Positions 24,385-36,879 of a DNA stretch of 64,000 nt are shown piece by piece (within the stretch, counting starts at the first letter, position 1; every line of letters starts with the position of its first letter). Both the position numbers and the translations under genes were made by a program. The notes beneath the pieces are model-generated. The model was given only the letters and a program-made list of their open reading frames with translations, was not told where the DNA came from and did not search any database. Origin of the DNA: Syngnathus acus (lineage: Eukaryota; Chordata; Actinopteri; Syngnathiformes; Syngnathidae); NCBI RefSeq assembly GCF_901709675.1, contig NC_051096.1, positions 8,027,001 to 8,091,000 on the forward strand, in the 5' to 3' direction.

Positions 24385-24949
24385 AAGGTTCATATTACAT
24401 TCTGTGGTGAAAGGTTTTCACATTTGAGTGACACATCCTCCCTCACACGGCCGCTCAATTTTTTTCCTTCTTCTCTTCTCGCGGCTAATTCATGACTGAT
24501 ATACTTCCGTGGCGAAACAAACAAAGCGTGACAAATCCAGATTATTGTCTGCGGCCGAGATAAGGTTATAATGAGAAAGTGCATCAAGGGAAATTGATCG
24601 TTTTTCAGGAAGCCGTCTGACTTACTGGGGTTGCCAATAATAACTTCCCGTGTCCCCCGACTCTTAATGGGGGAGCGCTAAAACCTGGGGAAATGCTTGA
24701 AAGGACGCTATTCTTTCGAATATTTTATCCATGGAGGTTAAGTGTCTTACCTGTGGCAATAATCCACAAGGAAATGAATAAGGAATGGATTAATTATATG
24801 ATTTGAAAACCATGCTTATTTTATTTTATTAATTGAATGTATTTATTTTGTGCATATCTATATATATATATATTTGTTTTTTTTTCTAGAGTTCTTCTTA
24901 AAGCACACCTAGCTTAGCTGTTGCTTGACTGTTGACAGCAACACCTATA

Positions 24950-25230
24950 GAGCATATGAAATGTTTTCAATTTCCTCTCCGCCAACGTCCAACAATGGCA
25001 GGAGATGTACAAGCGATTAGTCACCTGCCAAAACACGGCAAGGGCTAATGTATCTCCGGTTTGAATTACATTAAGCATAAGGTGTCGTCTCTAAGCTGTT
25101 TAATGCATTGTGGGATGACAGGCTTTAATCAGGCTCAGCGGAGCAGGCGGATTAAATCACTTTTATCTGCACTTCCTTTGACTTTCCCATTGCTCAGGGT
25201 TGCAATGTAAATCATAATGTGTCCCTGTTG
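24950..25230. other. Candidate conserved non-coding segment
   Basis: A repeat-free stretch containing ACAGGCTTTAATCAGGCTC and GGCGGATTAAATCAC, with balanced composition and no coding signal. It is offered as a candidate enhancer-like segment on texture alone. Confidence 0.2.
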
Positions 25231-25607
25231 GTCTCACTTCACTGTGGTTTATTGCTGTAGTCACATTTCACAGATTTCATTTATTTTGTCTATTGAGTAA
25301 ATCCGCATGCTCGGAAAAACAAGAATAACTCTTTGTGCTCACCTTAAAATAACAAATGGATCATTTTTCTAAACAGAGATTGTTCCGTCTGCATGAGACC
25401 ATCAATCTCCAAGCGCAGAGCTTACAATACAAGCCAGTATTAGGAGCATACATGCTCAAGAGATTGAATCTGTGGGCAAGTAGATGCACGATCATGGTTG
25501 GACAACGGCGACAGCGGCTGCCTCATTGCACCGAATTGCTAAACAGCTGTAGCGCTCCATCACGGCTATCGATCATGTCCCTCTCTCGGAATCCAAATCA
25601 GACGTGG

Positions 25608-25629
25608 GCAGAGCAGAGCAGAGCAGAGC
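25608..25629. repeat. GCAGA pentanucleotide repeat
   Basis: Four GCAGA units plus a partial unit. Confidence 0.85.
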
Positions 25630-27348
25630 TGCCGGACAGCGACGCAGTGCTCATATCAACCAGGCATCAGTGAACAAACCGGACCTGGATAGCTGATTAC
25701 ATGCACCTACACGTGAGCGACGTTCAACTTGAATGTATAAGCAACTATTTAGAGGAGACCCTTGAGTATTGTATGGCTTTGTATACAAAACACATACTAT
25801 TGTATATCACTTTTCCTTCTTCTTTGATATTATTATTATGACTAATAATGAAACGATATCTACTTATTTATAATTAAATGAAACAATGAAATCAAAGAAA
25901 GAAAAACGGACATCCAGTATTTTGCTGACTGCACACAATTTCAGTGGTGAACTCATAACTATTTTATTGATTTAAAATGAGATTGATTATGTGTATGAGC
26001 AAACATGTGTGCAGCAGTTCTGCATCTACTTTTTGCTATTTCGAATGCTAAATGGTGGGAAAAGCATTTCTATTACAGCATGAGCCACACTGACATTCCA
26101 GCGGAGTCAACGTTAGCGGAGCTTGACTGTATTTATGCTGGTGCGGTTTCTATGCTGGTCCAGACCAGCGGTCATGGCTGTCACACAAGTTTGTACATGC
26201 ACACGCAGGCATGTTGGTTTCGTGCTACGGCCTTCTCAGGACTTGCAATGGACCTGTCAGAAGACAATGGATGAAGGAGCTGCCAAGGGACTCTGGGGAA
26301 ATACCACCACTGCCAAAACACACACACACACAAATGCAGTCTACAGTATGTGTTCCAAATAGGAACAAGCTGAAGGTGCAAATTACGAGACCGCGCGCAA
26401 ACATTGCGGCGATGCCACTTGCGCGATACTCTTGACAAAACTATTGGAAGCAGCAGTCCAGTCACAGTGGGATGTCAACACACCAGGAGACGCAATAAAG
26501 TGAATTACATTTACTTTGCCAACTATCAGGAACCTTGTAACCCCAAATAAAAAACAAACCAATGTCAGTGACAGTAATTGTAATTCCACCCAACGGCTTC
26601 CTTAAATCAAGGCGGTCACGTATCCGAATCCATCCATTAACAATCATAAAGTCTGAGCCGCTGACAGATGGAGCCTTAAAGGCGAAGGTCAGTGTGATAT
26701 TCCAGCTTTAAAGGTTTCCTATTATGGCTCAACTTCAATGTAACTACTCACCTTGCCTTTAATAGCTGCTGGCTAGGCAGCGGCTGAGCATATATGGAGA
26801 TTTGAAATCCAGACTGGCGGATATTACTGGCGAGTGGAAAGCAATTTATGGGTGTGTTTCTGTGATACTGGTTGGAGCTGTGAGTATTGTTAATGAAATT
26901 GCCCCAGGGGTGAAGGAGAGCTCCTCGCTGAGGCCTTGTGTGGCTGCCACTTCATGCTGGGATGCACAAGAGACTTTAAGCACAGCAGTACCTGGCAGCC
27001 AAACTGCTTCGGCAGCACTTTTTATCCCTTCCTTGAGGCCTTGGCCTCTGGTTCTTTCTTTTTCTACCTTGACTCGGTCTTCGCTTAGTCCATCATTGCT
27101 GTCATTTCGCTTCCAGCATATTGAGTAGTAATGATGACTTTGAACAGAGAAGGCAACTTCACACACACAAAAACTACCAAAAGGTAGCCAGCCATATTTG
27201 AGCTTTTTCTTTTCTCTTGTCTGCTCTTCCCTTGCTCAGCTTGAGAGAGGACATGGCAATGGTAAGCAGGGGAGAAAAGAGAAGAGAGTGCAAGCTCTTA
27301 GGAAGATTGCAAAGAACATCACAAAGGCATGAGGGGGAATATTAAGTG

Positions 27349-27371
27349 CTCTCTCTCTCTCTCTCTCTCTC
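27349..27371. repeat. CT dinucleotide microsatellite
   Basis: About eleven CT units, about 225 bases downstream in transcript terms of the RRM2-end exon. Confidence 0.93.
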
Positions 27372-27596
27372 ACACATTTGAGAAGTTGCAGTCTACAGAA
27401 GTAGCCAAACCAAAGAAGAAGAGAGATGGTGACAGAGAAAAGATGAGAGGAATGATAGAAGGTATCTTCAGCTATTTAAAGAGCGACGCAGCTAATGACA
27501 GCAGCCATCGAGAATGCCGTCCAGCCAATCAGACATGAGGAATGATCACAAGTCGATTAGAATGAAGGGGCAAAAAGGTCAGGTAGAAAGTCTCAC

Positions 27597-27676
27597 TTGG
27601 AATTCCTGGTGGGGTCTTCAGGTATTTTCCATTGAAGTGCTGGATCACTACTTCACATTTCTCTGTGGACTCCATC
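27597..27676 (-). CDS. rbms3: rbms3 coding exon: end of RRM2
   Basis: This 80-bp internal exon completes RRM2. It supplies the last base of the split Arg codon, then 26 codons running from [10 protein letters not shown] to KTPPGIP, then one base of the next codon. The first residues finish the RNP1 strand begun in the upstream exon, and the rest forms the last helix and strand of the RRM fold. [20 protein letters not shown] fits RBMS3; RBMS1 has CEAVIGHFNGKFIKTPPGV as I recall it. The acceptor is ...CATTACAG/GATGG and the donor is CCAA/GTGAGA. Joined to the next exon, the split codon reads Thr where mammalian RBMS3 has Ala (GIPAP). It is too short to stand out as an ORF and was found by reading the minus strand for the missing RRM2 end. 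Confidence 0.96.
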
Positions 27677-27797
27677 CTGTAATGAAAAGGATACATTCAA
27701 AAACAAATATTTTCACTCAACACATCTTGTCATTTTATTGAAATGAAAATTGGAGTACAGTGCGTAAAATAATTGCAGGTTAGATCAATTCTACACT

Positions 27798-27905
27798 CAA
27801 TTGGGGCAAATGGTGTTTTGTAGGTGGTCATTGATTGGCTGGCACCAAGTCCAAGGTGTCTCCCTAGTTAGCTGTGACCCTGAACAGGATAAAATGGATC
27901 GATCA
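27798..27905 (+). repeat. Dispersed fish repeat, 3' part
   Basis: TGATTGGCTGGCACCAAGTC then CAAGGTGTCTCCC, TAGTTAGCTGTGACCCTGAA and CAGGATAAAATGGATCGATC follow the tail of the common teleost repeat (GATTGGCTGGC-ACCAGTCCAGGGTGT...CCCTAGTGAGGATAA...AATGGATGG). Only the 3' part is present. Confidence 0.6.
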
Positions 27906-30055
27906 GCATGAAGTAGAGAACAGTGTGCCGTTCAGGAACCCCCGCTCATTGTGTTTGTACTGCCACGGTTCCATTACGCAACAAGCGACAAGCGAAGTGA
28001 GCATTGGCTGCAGGTCAAAGCGAAAATGCTCATCGATCATGAATTTAGCATAATAAATGTGTATAATTGTCTTATTTGCAATCACCAGAGTGGCTTAATT
28101 GTAAGTTGAACTTGGCCGTTGTCAAGGGAGTGCCTGAGCAAAACAATAAGAAGAGCAATTACTTCTTGCTGCTGTACTTTGGTTTCCCCTGCAGAAAAAG
28201 TTACATCCAAAGTGTTTCATCTAAAATGATCTGAGAGATTAGCAGAGATTACAACCAATTGGGTTTGATTCACCAAGTGAGAAGTTCAGAGAGAAACTCG
28301 GGGTTTAATAATCAGGGAATGGTTTTTTTTTTGGAGATTCACCCTGCCAAACAGAAAACGAGAGCCTCCAAATGCAAGCAGGAGTGAGACATTCATGGTA
28401 ATATACTTTTGCAAAATTCATTGCTTTGTAGATTCCCGTGCTTTATTCGCTCTCACCGCCGAGAATACTCTTATCATTCTGTCAGCCGCCCACTTCTCTG
28501 TCCTCTTTCTCTCATATCTCTCCCGTCATCCCTCTTTTTCCTTTTTAACAGAGCTTCTTTATCGCTCTCTCCGTCCCATCCATCTTACTCCCGGCCCGTC
28601 TGAACCTCTTCCTTTTGACGGCTCTCTCATTCCTCCCTGTCTTTCAACCTTGCTTATTTCCAACATCTCTTACCGTTTCACCGCTCAGTCCTTGCCCTCC
28701 TTTCTTTGCCTCGCCGCTCTTCCCTTTTGTTTCTCTGCTCCGGTGTACATCATCTGCCATTTTGCTACAGCTCTTTCTCTACATTTAGAATATGTCATCT
28801 TTCACACTTGCTCGCGTCGTCTGTCTTTAGCTTATCGGCGGCATCCGTTATTTCATGCCGTTGTAATGACACTTCAGCAGATAGGGCAACCTCCAAATGC
28901 TCAAAGTGCTTTCGTTGTCCTCGAATGCACTTTTAGCAGCGTTGAGTCAGATTTAGTTAGCATGTCAAAAAAAATCAATATCGTTTTATAAGATTTGAAT
29001 GACAGTTATCAGTCTTAGCTCTGCGGTGTCGTAAATTACTGGTTGGGATCACAAAGTAAGAAAATTGATGAGAACATAATCGCAATATCAAAAGGGAGGT
29101 CGTCAGTATTTAACAGGAATAAATGAAGTCGCAACTGAGTCGTGATTATGGTTTACGTACTCTCGTTCGTATCCATTTTTCGCCCGGAATTGAAATCTTA
29201 ACATTGAACAGTCTCTCTGTGTGTTGCTCGTGTCTGGAGAGAGACGTTCTTATAAAGCAATGATTTATGTGGTGGACTCTCTCCCATTTTATATAAACAA
29301 ATTCCCTTTCGCATATCGCTGGGTGGGATGTGTTCACTGCCCATGGAAATGTGTCTGAATCCATTACTTTTCACTCCAATTTTCAGTGATTTTCTCAGCG
29401 CTGGCTATTCCCGCGCATTCTTTTATTCATGGTCTTCAAGGCCCCTTTGGCCATTCATTCTCCGCCTCCTCTTGTGTCGCCCGCCCCCCTTCTCGTTTTA
29501 CAGCAGCAGAGCACGCAGGTAGACAGAAAACAGGTGGGTAGTCAATGAGGCCGACAGGTGCTTTTGTTTCATGGGGAAAACTAACTGCTCAGCCAGACTG
29601 TCTGGCGGCCGCTAAGGATGTCGAGCTAGCCGCCTGCTCGCTGGCCTCACGGTAGGCCGACGGGCCGTGAGGCGGGCAGCCGCTTCTCTGTGTGCTGCTG
29701 GTTAATGGCATCAAGTGCTGCTGTCTGCAATGATTAGTGCTCAGGCTGGAGTAATGGGCTCTGATAACAGTAATGGATCAGCCCACAAACACTTAGCTCA
29801 GTTTACTCTCTAATGCCCCTCGTGGTCCAACCTCCAGCAGCTGTCTGTTGACACGCCGAATCGCAAATGTATATACGTATATAGTGGGAACGCCAAAGCA
29901 GAATGCTCCTAAGGTTGTGCAATTTGGCACATTTTTAGGAAAAAAGATGTCCCTCTGTGAGAGGTCAGCGTATCCTGCAAGACTGGGTCAGTTTAGCAAA
30001 TGGCCTCATTGACATCAAAGATACGAACAGTTAAGAAGGATGATTTCATATATCG

Positions 30056-30100
30056 CAGTGTTTCTCAAAGTCTGCTACTCACGCCACTAGTAGAAATTCA
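30056..30100 (+). mobile_element. hAT-like transposon end (relic)
   Basis: CAGTGTTTCTCAAAGTCTGC followed by ACGCCACTAGTAG resembles the left end of Zaphod/Tip100-type hAT elements (CAGTGTTTCTCAAACTGTGG..., GTACCACTAGTGG). No partner end was identified. Confidence 0.5.
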
Positions 30101-30743
30101 GATTATCGTAGTCGCCATCGCAGATGTGTCAACTTAAACTGCAGACACAATGACGGATATCGGATTCAGATCGGATTTTTGTGCGCATATAATAGAGGCC
30201 CGACTCAGCACAATCTGCATTTATAGTATGCATTATCCTGTCTATATAGTATGTATTATTCATATACAGTTGCCATATATGGCTCTGCTCTGATTCTGCT
30301 CAGTCTCTGATGTTGTAAATATGTGCATAAATCTTTTCGATTTTCGGCTCTTCAATCTGATTTTTTTTCTACAATCTTTGCAGCAGAAACAAATCTGGTA
30401 CTTCTATTTTATCCTGTTTATGTGTGCATATGCTTCGATTCACATTTAATTGCCTGTTGAGTAAAGCAAGAGATTATATAAAAAATAAAAATCTCTGCGT
30501 GATAGCCAGACACTGGGCTCCCCCGTTGGCTGCAATTGATAACCATGGCAGAGAGGTTGCTGGAGTTAACAAGGCAAAGTGACAAGCATAGGACAGCTAT
30601 TAAACTACTTTGGGATGTGCTATGGCGATGATGCAATAGGAAATTTTATTCCACAGATGTGCAATCTGAGAAGCATGAGACGTTGTACGTGTATTCAAAA
30701 CATTTAGGTCTTGAATAAATTCAAATTTCACACCGCTGTGTAC

Positions 30744-30901
30744 CTGGCAAAGCCGACTCCCCTGCTGACTCCGTTGGCATCCCTCAATATCCTGGTGGAG
30801 ATGACGTGACCCAGAGGTTTCAACATGTTCTCCAGCTCCTGCTCGTCCATGGAGATGGGCAGATTGGAGATGTACAGGTTGGTCGGGTCCTGCTCTTGTT
30901 G
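30744..30901 (-). CDS. rbms3: rbms3 coding exon: RRM2 (first part)
   Basis: This 158-bp internal exon encodes most of the second RNA recognition motif of RBMS3, a cytoplasmic RNA-binding protein of the MSSP/RBMS family that binds AU-rich single-stranded RNA. It reads [15 protein letters not shown] at its start and ends SRGVGFA plus two bases of an Arg codon. The RNP2 strand (LYISNL) is visible, and the RNP1 strand (RGVGFAR-M) is completed by the next exon. The residues [10 protein letters not shown] and DANGVSRG separate it from RBMS1, which as I recall has PLSMDEQ and DSSGTSRG. The acceptor is ...CCCCGCAG and the donor is CCAG/GTACAC, so the phases are 0 in and 2 out. The donor departs from GTRAGT at +4 to +6. 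One residue reads KPLGHV where I recall KPFGHV in mammals. The family assignment is close to certain and the paralogue call is strong. Confidence 0.96.
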
Positions 30902-33900
30902 CTGCGGGGCCAGAAAGCCATGCACAAAATAGAAAAGAGAGAAGAATGTAAGTATGGAATTAGACAATCAAGTGTGGAAAGCGTAAAATATCCATCTGTG
31001 TCACGAGCAATCTGTAGTCAAAATGATTTAATTTTTTTTTTTTTTTTACTATTCACCAGTGGTCTTTGTGTTGAGAGACACTTTTTGTCCAACTTCAACT
31101 AATAGCTCAGTCCACATGTTCTACTTTGCTGCGCCGTGACTCGGAACTCTTTAATTACCGCTTTCCTTCACGGTCTGATTGTACTGTCATGGGATGGCTT
31201 ATGAGGCGCTGTTAATGCAATCATTGGTTGGCCTCAGATGCCAATCATTACGCCAGCACGGAGGATTCACACAGTGTGTTTGTATTAATCAATATTGCCG
31301 TGGGCTGATCCAAAGTGCTCCCTTACCCGCGGTAGGATTAAGTCACTTTTTACTTTTTGACATCTCAAGTACAGTAAAAACTGTATTAAAGGACTCGAAA
31401 GAGGTCATTTGTCATCATTACAGATTGTTTCATTAATTGCACGGCTTAAAACTTGAGACAAAGATCTGTTGGATCGATAATGTAAATGTATTTTTAATTG
31501 CAGCGCCTGGAGGTTGCTGCAAGCTAGGTAAAAGTGCACAGCTGGTTGAGGCTTGAGCCCGAGGAAACAGAGGGCCCGGTGAGTCCAACTGTTGAACAGC
31601 TGGGCCCTGCAGTGCAGCCAGACAAGTCAATCAGTTACCCAGCCCTCAAGACTAAAGTCCCAAAGACAGTCAAGTCAGTCAAACTGACGACAAACTTGAA
31701 CTAAACAAGTGAAAGTGAACTTTCTATGAACATACTTCTTGAGATTATTAACAGTGAAAAAGAGGAGAGCATGTGATAATGTGTGGCAAAGCAATTAACT
31801 GAGACTTAAAATAGTTGAAGGCTATAAAATGGTGCCAAAAAATGGCAATGAAGGAGAGTTGAGCGAGTACTAATCACATAAGAATAAAGCCAGCAGTAGA
31901 TAGCTTGCACTTTTTCGTTTCACTGAGTGTCTTCTTCTTTTTGTGGACCTTTTAAGATTTATTGTAGTGACTATTACAATAGCGCAGATCGTATACAGTT
32001 ATTTTGTCCATTTGTTTTAGACTTCCTAATTACACTTTCACAAGCAGCTTTTCACTTGGCAGCAATACTGAGGGCAAATTTACAAATTGAAAAAACTTTC
32101 GAGGGTCCAGTGAAAATTCTTTCGCCATCACTTACACAATATCAGATGTTTACTTCTCCAGAGTTGTTGGAAAAGACATCTCAAACTTTTGACAGCACAG
32201 CAGAAGAGGTTACGCAGGAGAGAAAGTTCCTCCATCGTCCCCTTTTTCCATTCGACACATGAGAAAAGTGGCCGCTCTCCTGATTAATGAGCCGTCTTAT
32301 GTGACAGGACACGTTTGATCAGATTAAAGTCCTGTCACTGCCTGTTGTGAAAATGGGGGTTGCTCCTTTCGTCTTCAGCAGATTTATCACATTTATGCAG
32401 AATCCAAAAAACCTCAAGTTTGTACAACACCGATTCGGGCACTGAATGATGCTGAATTAAAGCTGACACATTTCTACTTGATTTACTTTTCCAGTTGTGG
32501 ATTGTGTTTTTTTCAAGATGATATCAATCCAATGTTGGGTTAACTCGTGATGTGAAAGATTGACTCGCTTGGCTATATCACAGTTTAGGAGTGAATCATA
32601 TGCAGGAAAAAGCATGCGACAAAAATGTGTTAATAGCGCTGCTCGTCTTCCGGGTGGATTATCACGAGTAAGCGTGGCCGCCGCGCTCAATTCTCCCTTT
32701 GATGACGTTCCACGCTACAAAGCCCTTAACACCCAGATGAGTAGATTATGGGTGGCGCTGGTGGAAATGGGAGCGTCTTAACCGGAGGTGAGACGGGCTG
32801 GCACATTCCACCAGGAGATTTCATTTCCTTTAATGTCAGCCTTGCTGTCAGGCTATGAATGAAAGAGTAATTGAGGTGTGTGTGCGCCAATGTAAAAGTA
32901 ATTATGCATTATGCCTATTCTATGGAATGTATATAAAGAGGCATTTGTGTCTATTCCTTCCTTCTCCCCGAAGGAGCTCATCCCTGGGGAATGGCAGTTG
33001 TCTGGCCCCTTGCCATTGACCACCATTGTAGAAGGTTAATGGAAAGGCTCTAGGCCGAACTGGGCCTTTGATGAGCATAATTCCGTCACCTTGCCATCAG
33101 GAGGAACCGACTGTGTGTGTGACAGGAAGAACGGGCGGTTGTGGAGATGTGTCATTTAACGCTGACGAATAGCCCCCACCAAAGAGCTGACAGCCTCGCA
33201 GCTGTTTTTTCATTTCGACACCCTGCGCTCTTTAGACCTGACTGCAATTTTACCATAGGCGTGCTGGCCGAAAAGGCATCGTGTTTTTGGTCCTATAAGG
33301 CAGACTTAGAATCTTTTAATTATCTCAAAAATCGAGATGCATGATGCAGTCTTTTTTTTAAGACTCCCATGTCCGTGATATACTGTAAAATGCAAAACAA
33401 TATGCTTTATATGGAGTTTTGAAGCTTTGAGGCGATGGTGAAGTTGGTCCATATTGACTGGTTAGAAGTGTACATGAAAAGAATGACAAGCCAAGGAGGC
33501 AGTTGACATGACAGGCAGACAGAAGACATTAAAGGAATCCATTGTAGCTTTTGCTTTGCTTGAGGGAGTCGGCTTCAGTTGTGTGAAGTCTCCTGTTCTG
33601 CCAACGGGGATGTCGAGACGGTATCCGTTCAGCTGATAAAAGTTAGATAGAAATAAGTCATGACTAGGGCACGCATTGAATGCTGCATTCAAACTCTTAC
33701 TTTTCAGCTTGCTCTTCATACCACTGACCTTTCACTTTTCAACTTTCCTTGCTGTCAACAATTTGACTAGACACTTCTCCCCATCCCCTGATCAATCCAC
33801 GACCTCCATTCATTCCACTGTGGGGCATTTTTCTCATCTGTTCTCTCACTTCCATCAATACAGCCTACTCGGGAGATTAGCTGGATGTATAATTAGCTCT

Positions 33901-34714
33901 ACAGGGCTGCTTCATGCTTACGCGTAGGATGTTCAACCTATGGAGTCACCTCAAGTGTGTTAAAGAAAAGACCATTCGTTTTTGTAGATTTTGACATCCT
34001 TGCACAGACAAGTCATATGATTCAATGGATGGTGGGAATTGTTTTTTGGCCAAATGTCCTTGACTGACCATGAGCAAACACTTAAAATATTCTAAAGCAA
34101 ATGTGATAATTCAGTACGCAAAAAACCGAAGGTTTGCATTTTTTTTTTTAATCGAGCAGACACATTACCTTAAAGACTTGATGATACAATTTTACACACG
34201 GCAGCATAAGGAAATTGTATATGGGCTCTTTAGCTGCTCCCGTGGCGGCTGAAAACATTAACATTCCTGATAGCAATCTTCTGCTGCGAGATGAAGATGT
34301 AGTCGATCACTTTTAATATACTCTGCTTCATATTATATTGAAGGGAGAGCCCAGAAGACCTGTCATTGTGACATTGCTTGAACAGTAAATTAATTAGTGA
34401 ATACTAGCAGGAATTTATGACAGGACAATTAAGAGATTTGAACAAATGTGGGATTTCTTTTCTATATTTTTGCAATAAACTAGGTAGACACCGAAATGGG
34501 TGAAGTGGTCTTTTTGGGAGTCATTTTTGTCCTTGCACAAAAAAATGAGAAGATAAGGCTCCCCAAAATCCGCTGCCCCTAAATGTAAATAGGTCATAAA
34601 AAGAACTGGTACTTTTACTATTACTCATGTCGATGACATGCTTTTGTCAAAACATCCCAGAAAATAAGAATTAGAAATACATCGTATCCCCCTCCTTTTT
34701 TTTCTTCCACTCGT

Positions 34715-35145
34715 CAATGAAGACAACCCACGGTGCCGCCCAGGGATCTGTACTTGGCCCTCTACTGTTGCGCTCCTTAAGCTACATAAAGTTGTGCATA
34801 TGAACCACAAGTTTGTCCCCATCAAACTGCCTTGTGGAAAGGTAGAATTGAATGACAAGCAATTTCTTCAACTTGTACTCTGATCAAAGTGACATGCCAG
34901 TCCTTGGCTCTCAGGGCTTGTGAGGCAAGCTTTCCAATGACACAGCAGCTCAGAATTGCTTTGTGCTCACCTCCAGCAGGAACGTCGGCGTGACCTTTTT
35001 GTCAGGATTTATCATTCGACGCCCATGTCTGACAAATGCCAAGGACATCATTTTTTCCAACAAAAATATCATACATTACATACCACTCACTGATGCTGGG
35101 AAACTATGACATGCTTTATGTGACCTCCAGGCTGGATTAGGTTCG
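34715..35145 (+). pseudogene. Decayed LINE reverse transcriptase fragment
   Basis: At 34732-34791 the plus strand reads GAAQGSVLGPLLL, a clear relative of the reverse transcriptase motif GVPQGSVLGPLLF found in L2/CR1/Rex-type LINEs. Further on, weak matches follow in shifting frames: GVTF near 34.99 kb, FDAHV near 35.02 kb, and a HAFMTSRLDY-like stretch at 35110-35139 that needs a one-base shift. The order agrees with the C-terminal half of such LINEs. The YADD catalytic box expected just after the first motif is missing, which suggests a deletion. It lies antisense to rbms3 and is not functional. Confidence 0.65.
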
Positions 35146-36879
35146 AAAGACTGTCTTTTTGTTTTTTGCCAACTGTTGCTTCACCGCATATGAAAATGTG
35201 GGTTGATTTTCTTTATTTTGTGTTAAGAGTTGTTTTATTGTGGTGTTATTGCGACACACCCAAAGGCGCAAGAAACAACCAGGATTCCACTTTTGGACAC
35301 AGTGCGACGCCGGATTCGAGTCAAGAAATGCCATTTTAAACTTAAAAAAATCTAATGTTTTCATTGAAGGGAAGAATCTTTTCACATCTCTCCAAAGCAT
35401 GACACCATGCAGTTGATGTCACCCTTGGTCGTGCTCTTCATGTTCAGAAATTCCGATCTCCGTTTCCAACTTTTTTGCGCAGCAACCAACTCCCGATCCC
35501 TCAAAGGTCATATTTGTCGAAATGATTTGTCGACACTTAATTGAAAGCCGCAACACAGATCAAGGATGATGAATCTTTGTCGCTGCAACAAGGTCAGACA
35601 CTCATCTCTTTATGAATAGCTCTTAGCGCAGATGGTGGCTGAGTCAGTCCACCAAGTAACCTTCCTGCCACTCTCTAACACTTTGTCAAAGGGCAAAGGC
35701 ATTCATCACAATTTTAAAAAGCTCCAAAGATCGGCGTTACACCTATCTGACACCAGCGTTACGCTCCGCTCAAATACAATGATTAAATAAAAATTGTACA
35801 AATGGCCAGATGTTGCTGCAGAGCGATAAACATTATGCATCACTTTATCCGGCAACAGCATTCTCCCCAGGAGTGCAATATATGCTAATGGCAACGACTA
35901 GAAGTGTGTCTTTGCAGTCCAGAGGCACTGAGGCTCTTTGGCTCTCAACATTCACACTCATTCACTTGCATAATGACACGGCACCTCATAAGCTCACTCC
36001 AACACACACTTGATGTTGTGTTTTTGTCCACACATTGGAATACTCACTCACCCGGTGTCATATTACGGCTTAAGGAAAAATACTTTTTGGAGTAGCTCTG
36101 CATTATGCTGTGATGATAGATGCAACATAAGGGACAATTACAGGTGATGCATTATTGAGCCCGTGGCTTTTCCAACATGCTTATACTGCAGCGTTGCTTT
36201 TTTTCCCTGATATTTGGGTCTGCAGTCTGCTGACGTACTTTGTCAAATTTTGAATTATGACTTTAATATGCAGATGCTATTCCGCTCGTCATTTGTAGCG
36301 AATGGCATCGGGTGATTTCATATCGTGGTGATAGCTCTCAATGGAGTCGAACTGCATTTGCTAAGGCGCTGGATGTAAAAGACTGCTAAATATAAGGATA
36401 AATTAGTTCTTTAACTAATTAACTCGGAGTTGAACCGAGACTGACTTTTTTTAACATTACTTAATGAGTATGTTTCTATTCATGAATTTCTATACTCAAT
36501 GTGCAAGAAAAATATTTGCTGCATTGAAAGTTTTTTTGTAACTTTAACATTTAAATAATATTTTAAATGAAATTTTAAATACATTTATCGAGGAGTAATC
36601 GTTTTCTCAGTCGAGCATGAGGTCAAGGGCATGCAAATATAGGAGCCTTTTTTATAGAGACAATTGCTATTTAATGCTACATTAAACTTACTACATGAGG
36701 TTAGAAGTTAATTGCATTGTTTTTATTCGTGGTAACTTTACAAGTGCATGGGTTTTTTTTTTTCATGCAATGTAAAATGTCTTCTGACATTTACAATGGA
36801 GGTAATTGTCTCATTCACTTTGTTGAATGTGCGGAAACAATCCTGTCGTTACTTAGTCAAACAGACACAAGAGCAATAA

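Larger units (their letters stand above)
11691..27596 (-). other. rbms3: rbms3 intron between RRM2 end and linker exon (15,906 bp)
   Basis: This is a phase 1 intron with donor GTGAGA and acceptor CTTCTGCAG. It is mostly unique sequence with scattered microsatellites (GGAT at 21.7 kb, TCTCC at 24.3 kb, CT at 27.35 kb). It also holds degenerate copies of a dispersed repeat with a tRNA-like head (15.5, 17.1 and possibly 20.3 kb) and a GC-rich palindromic tract at 12.9 kb. No exon or RNA gene is recognised. Confidence 0.88.
27677..30743 (-). other. rbms3: rbms3 intron splitting RRM2 (3,067 bp)
   Basis: This phase 2 intron lies between the two RRM2 exons, with donor GTACAC at its 30743 end and acceptor CATTACAG at its 27677 end. 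It contains a short dispersed repeat tail near 27.8-27.9 kb and a hAT-like end near 30.06 kb. A pyrimidine-rich stretch at about 28.44-28.77 kb gives a long open frame on the plus strand that I do not believe. Nothing else is recognised. Confidence 0.9.

Noticed and set aside
28395-28991. 198-residue open frame on the plus strand
   Set aside because: It lies in a pyrimidine-rich intron stretch, has no recognised domain and has another open frame overlapping it. Its composition explains its length.
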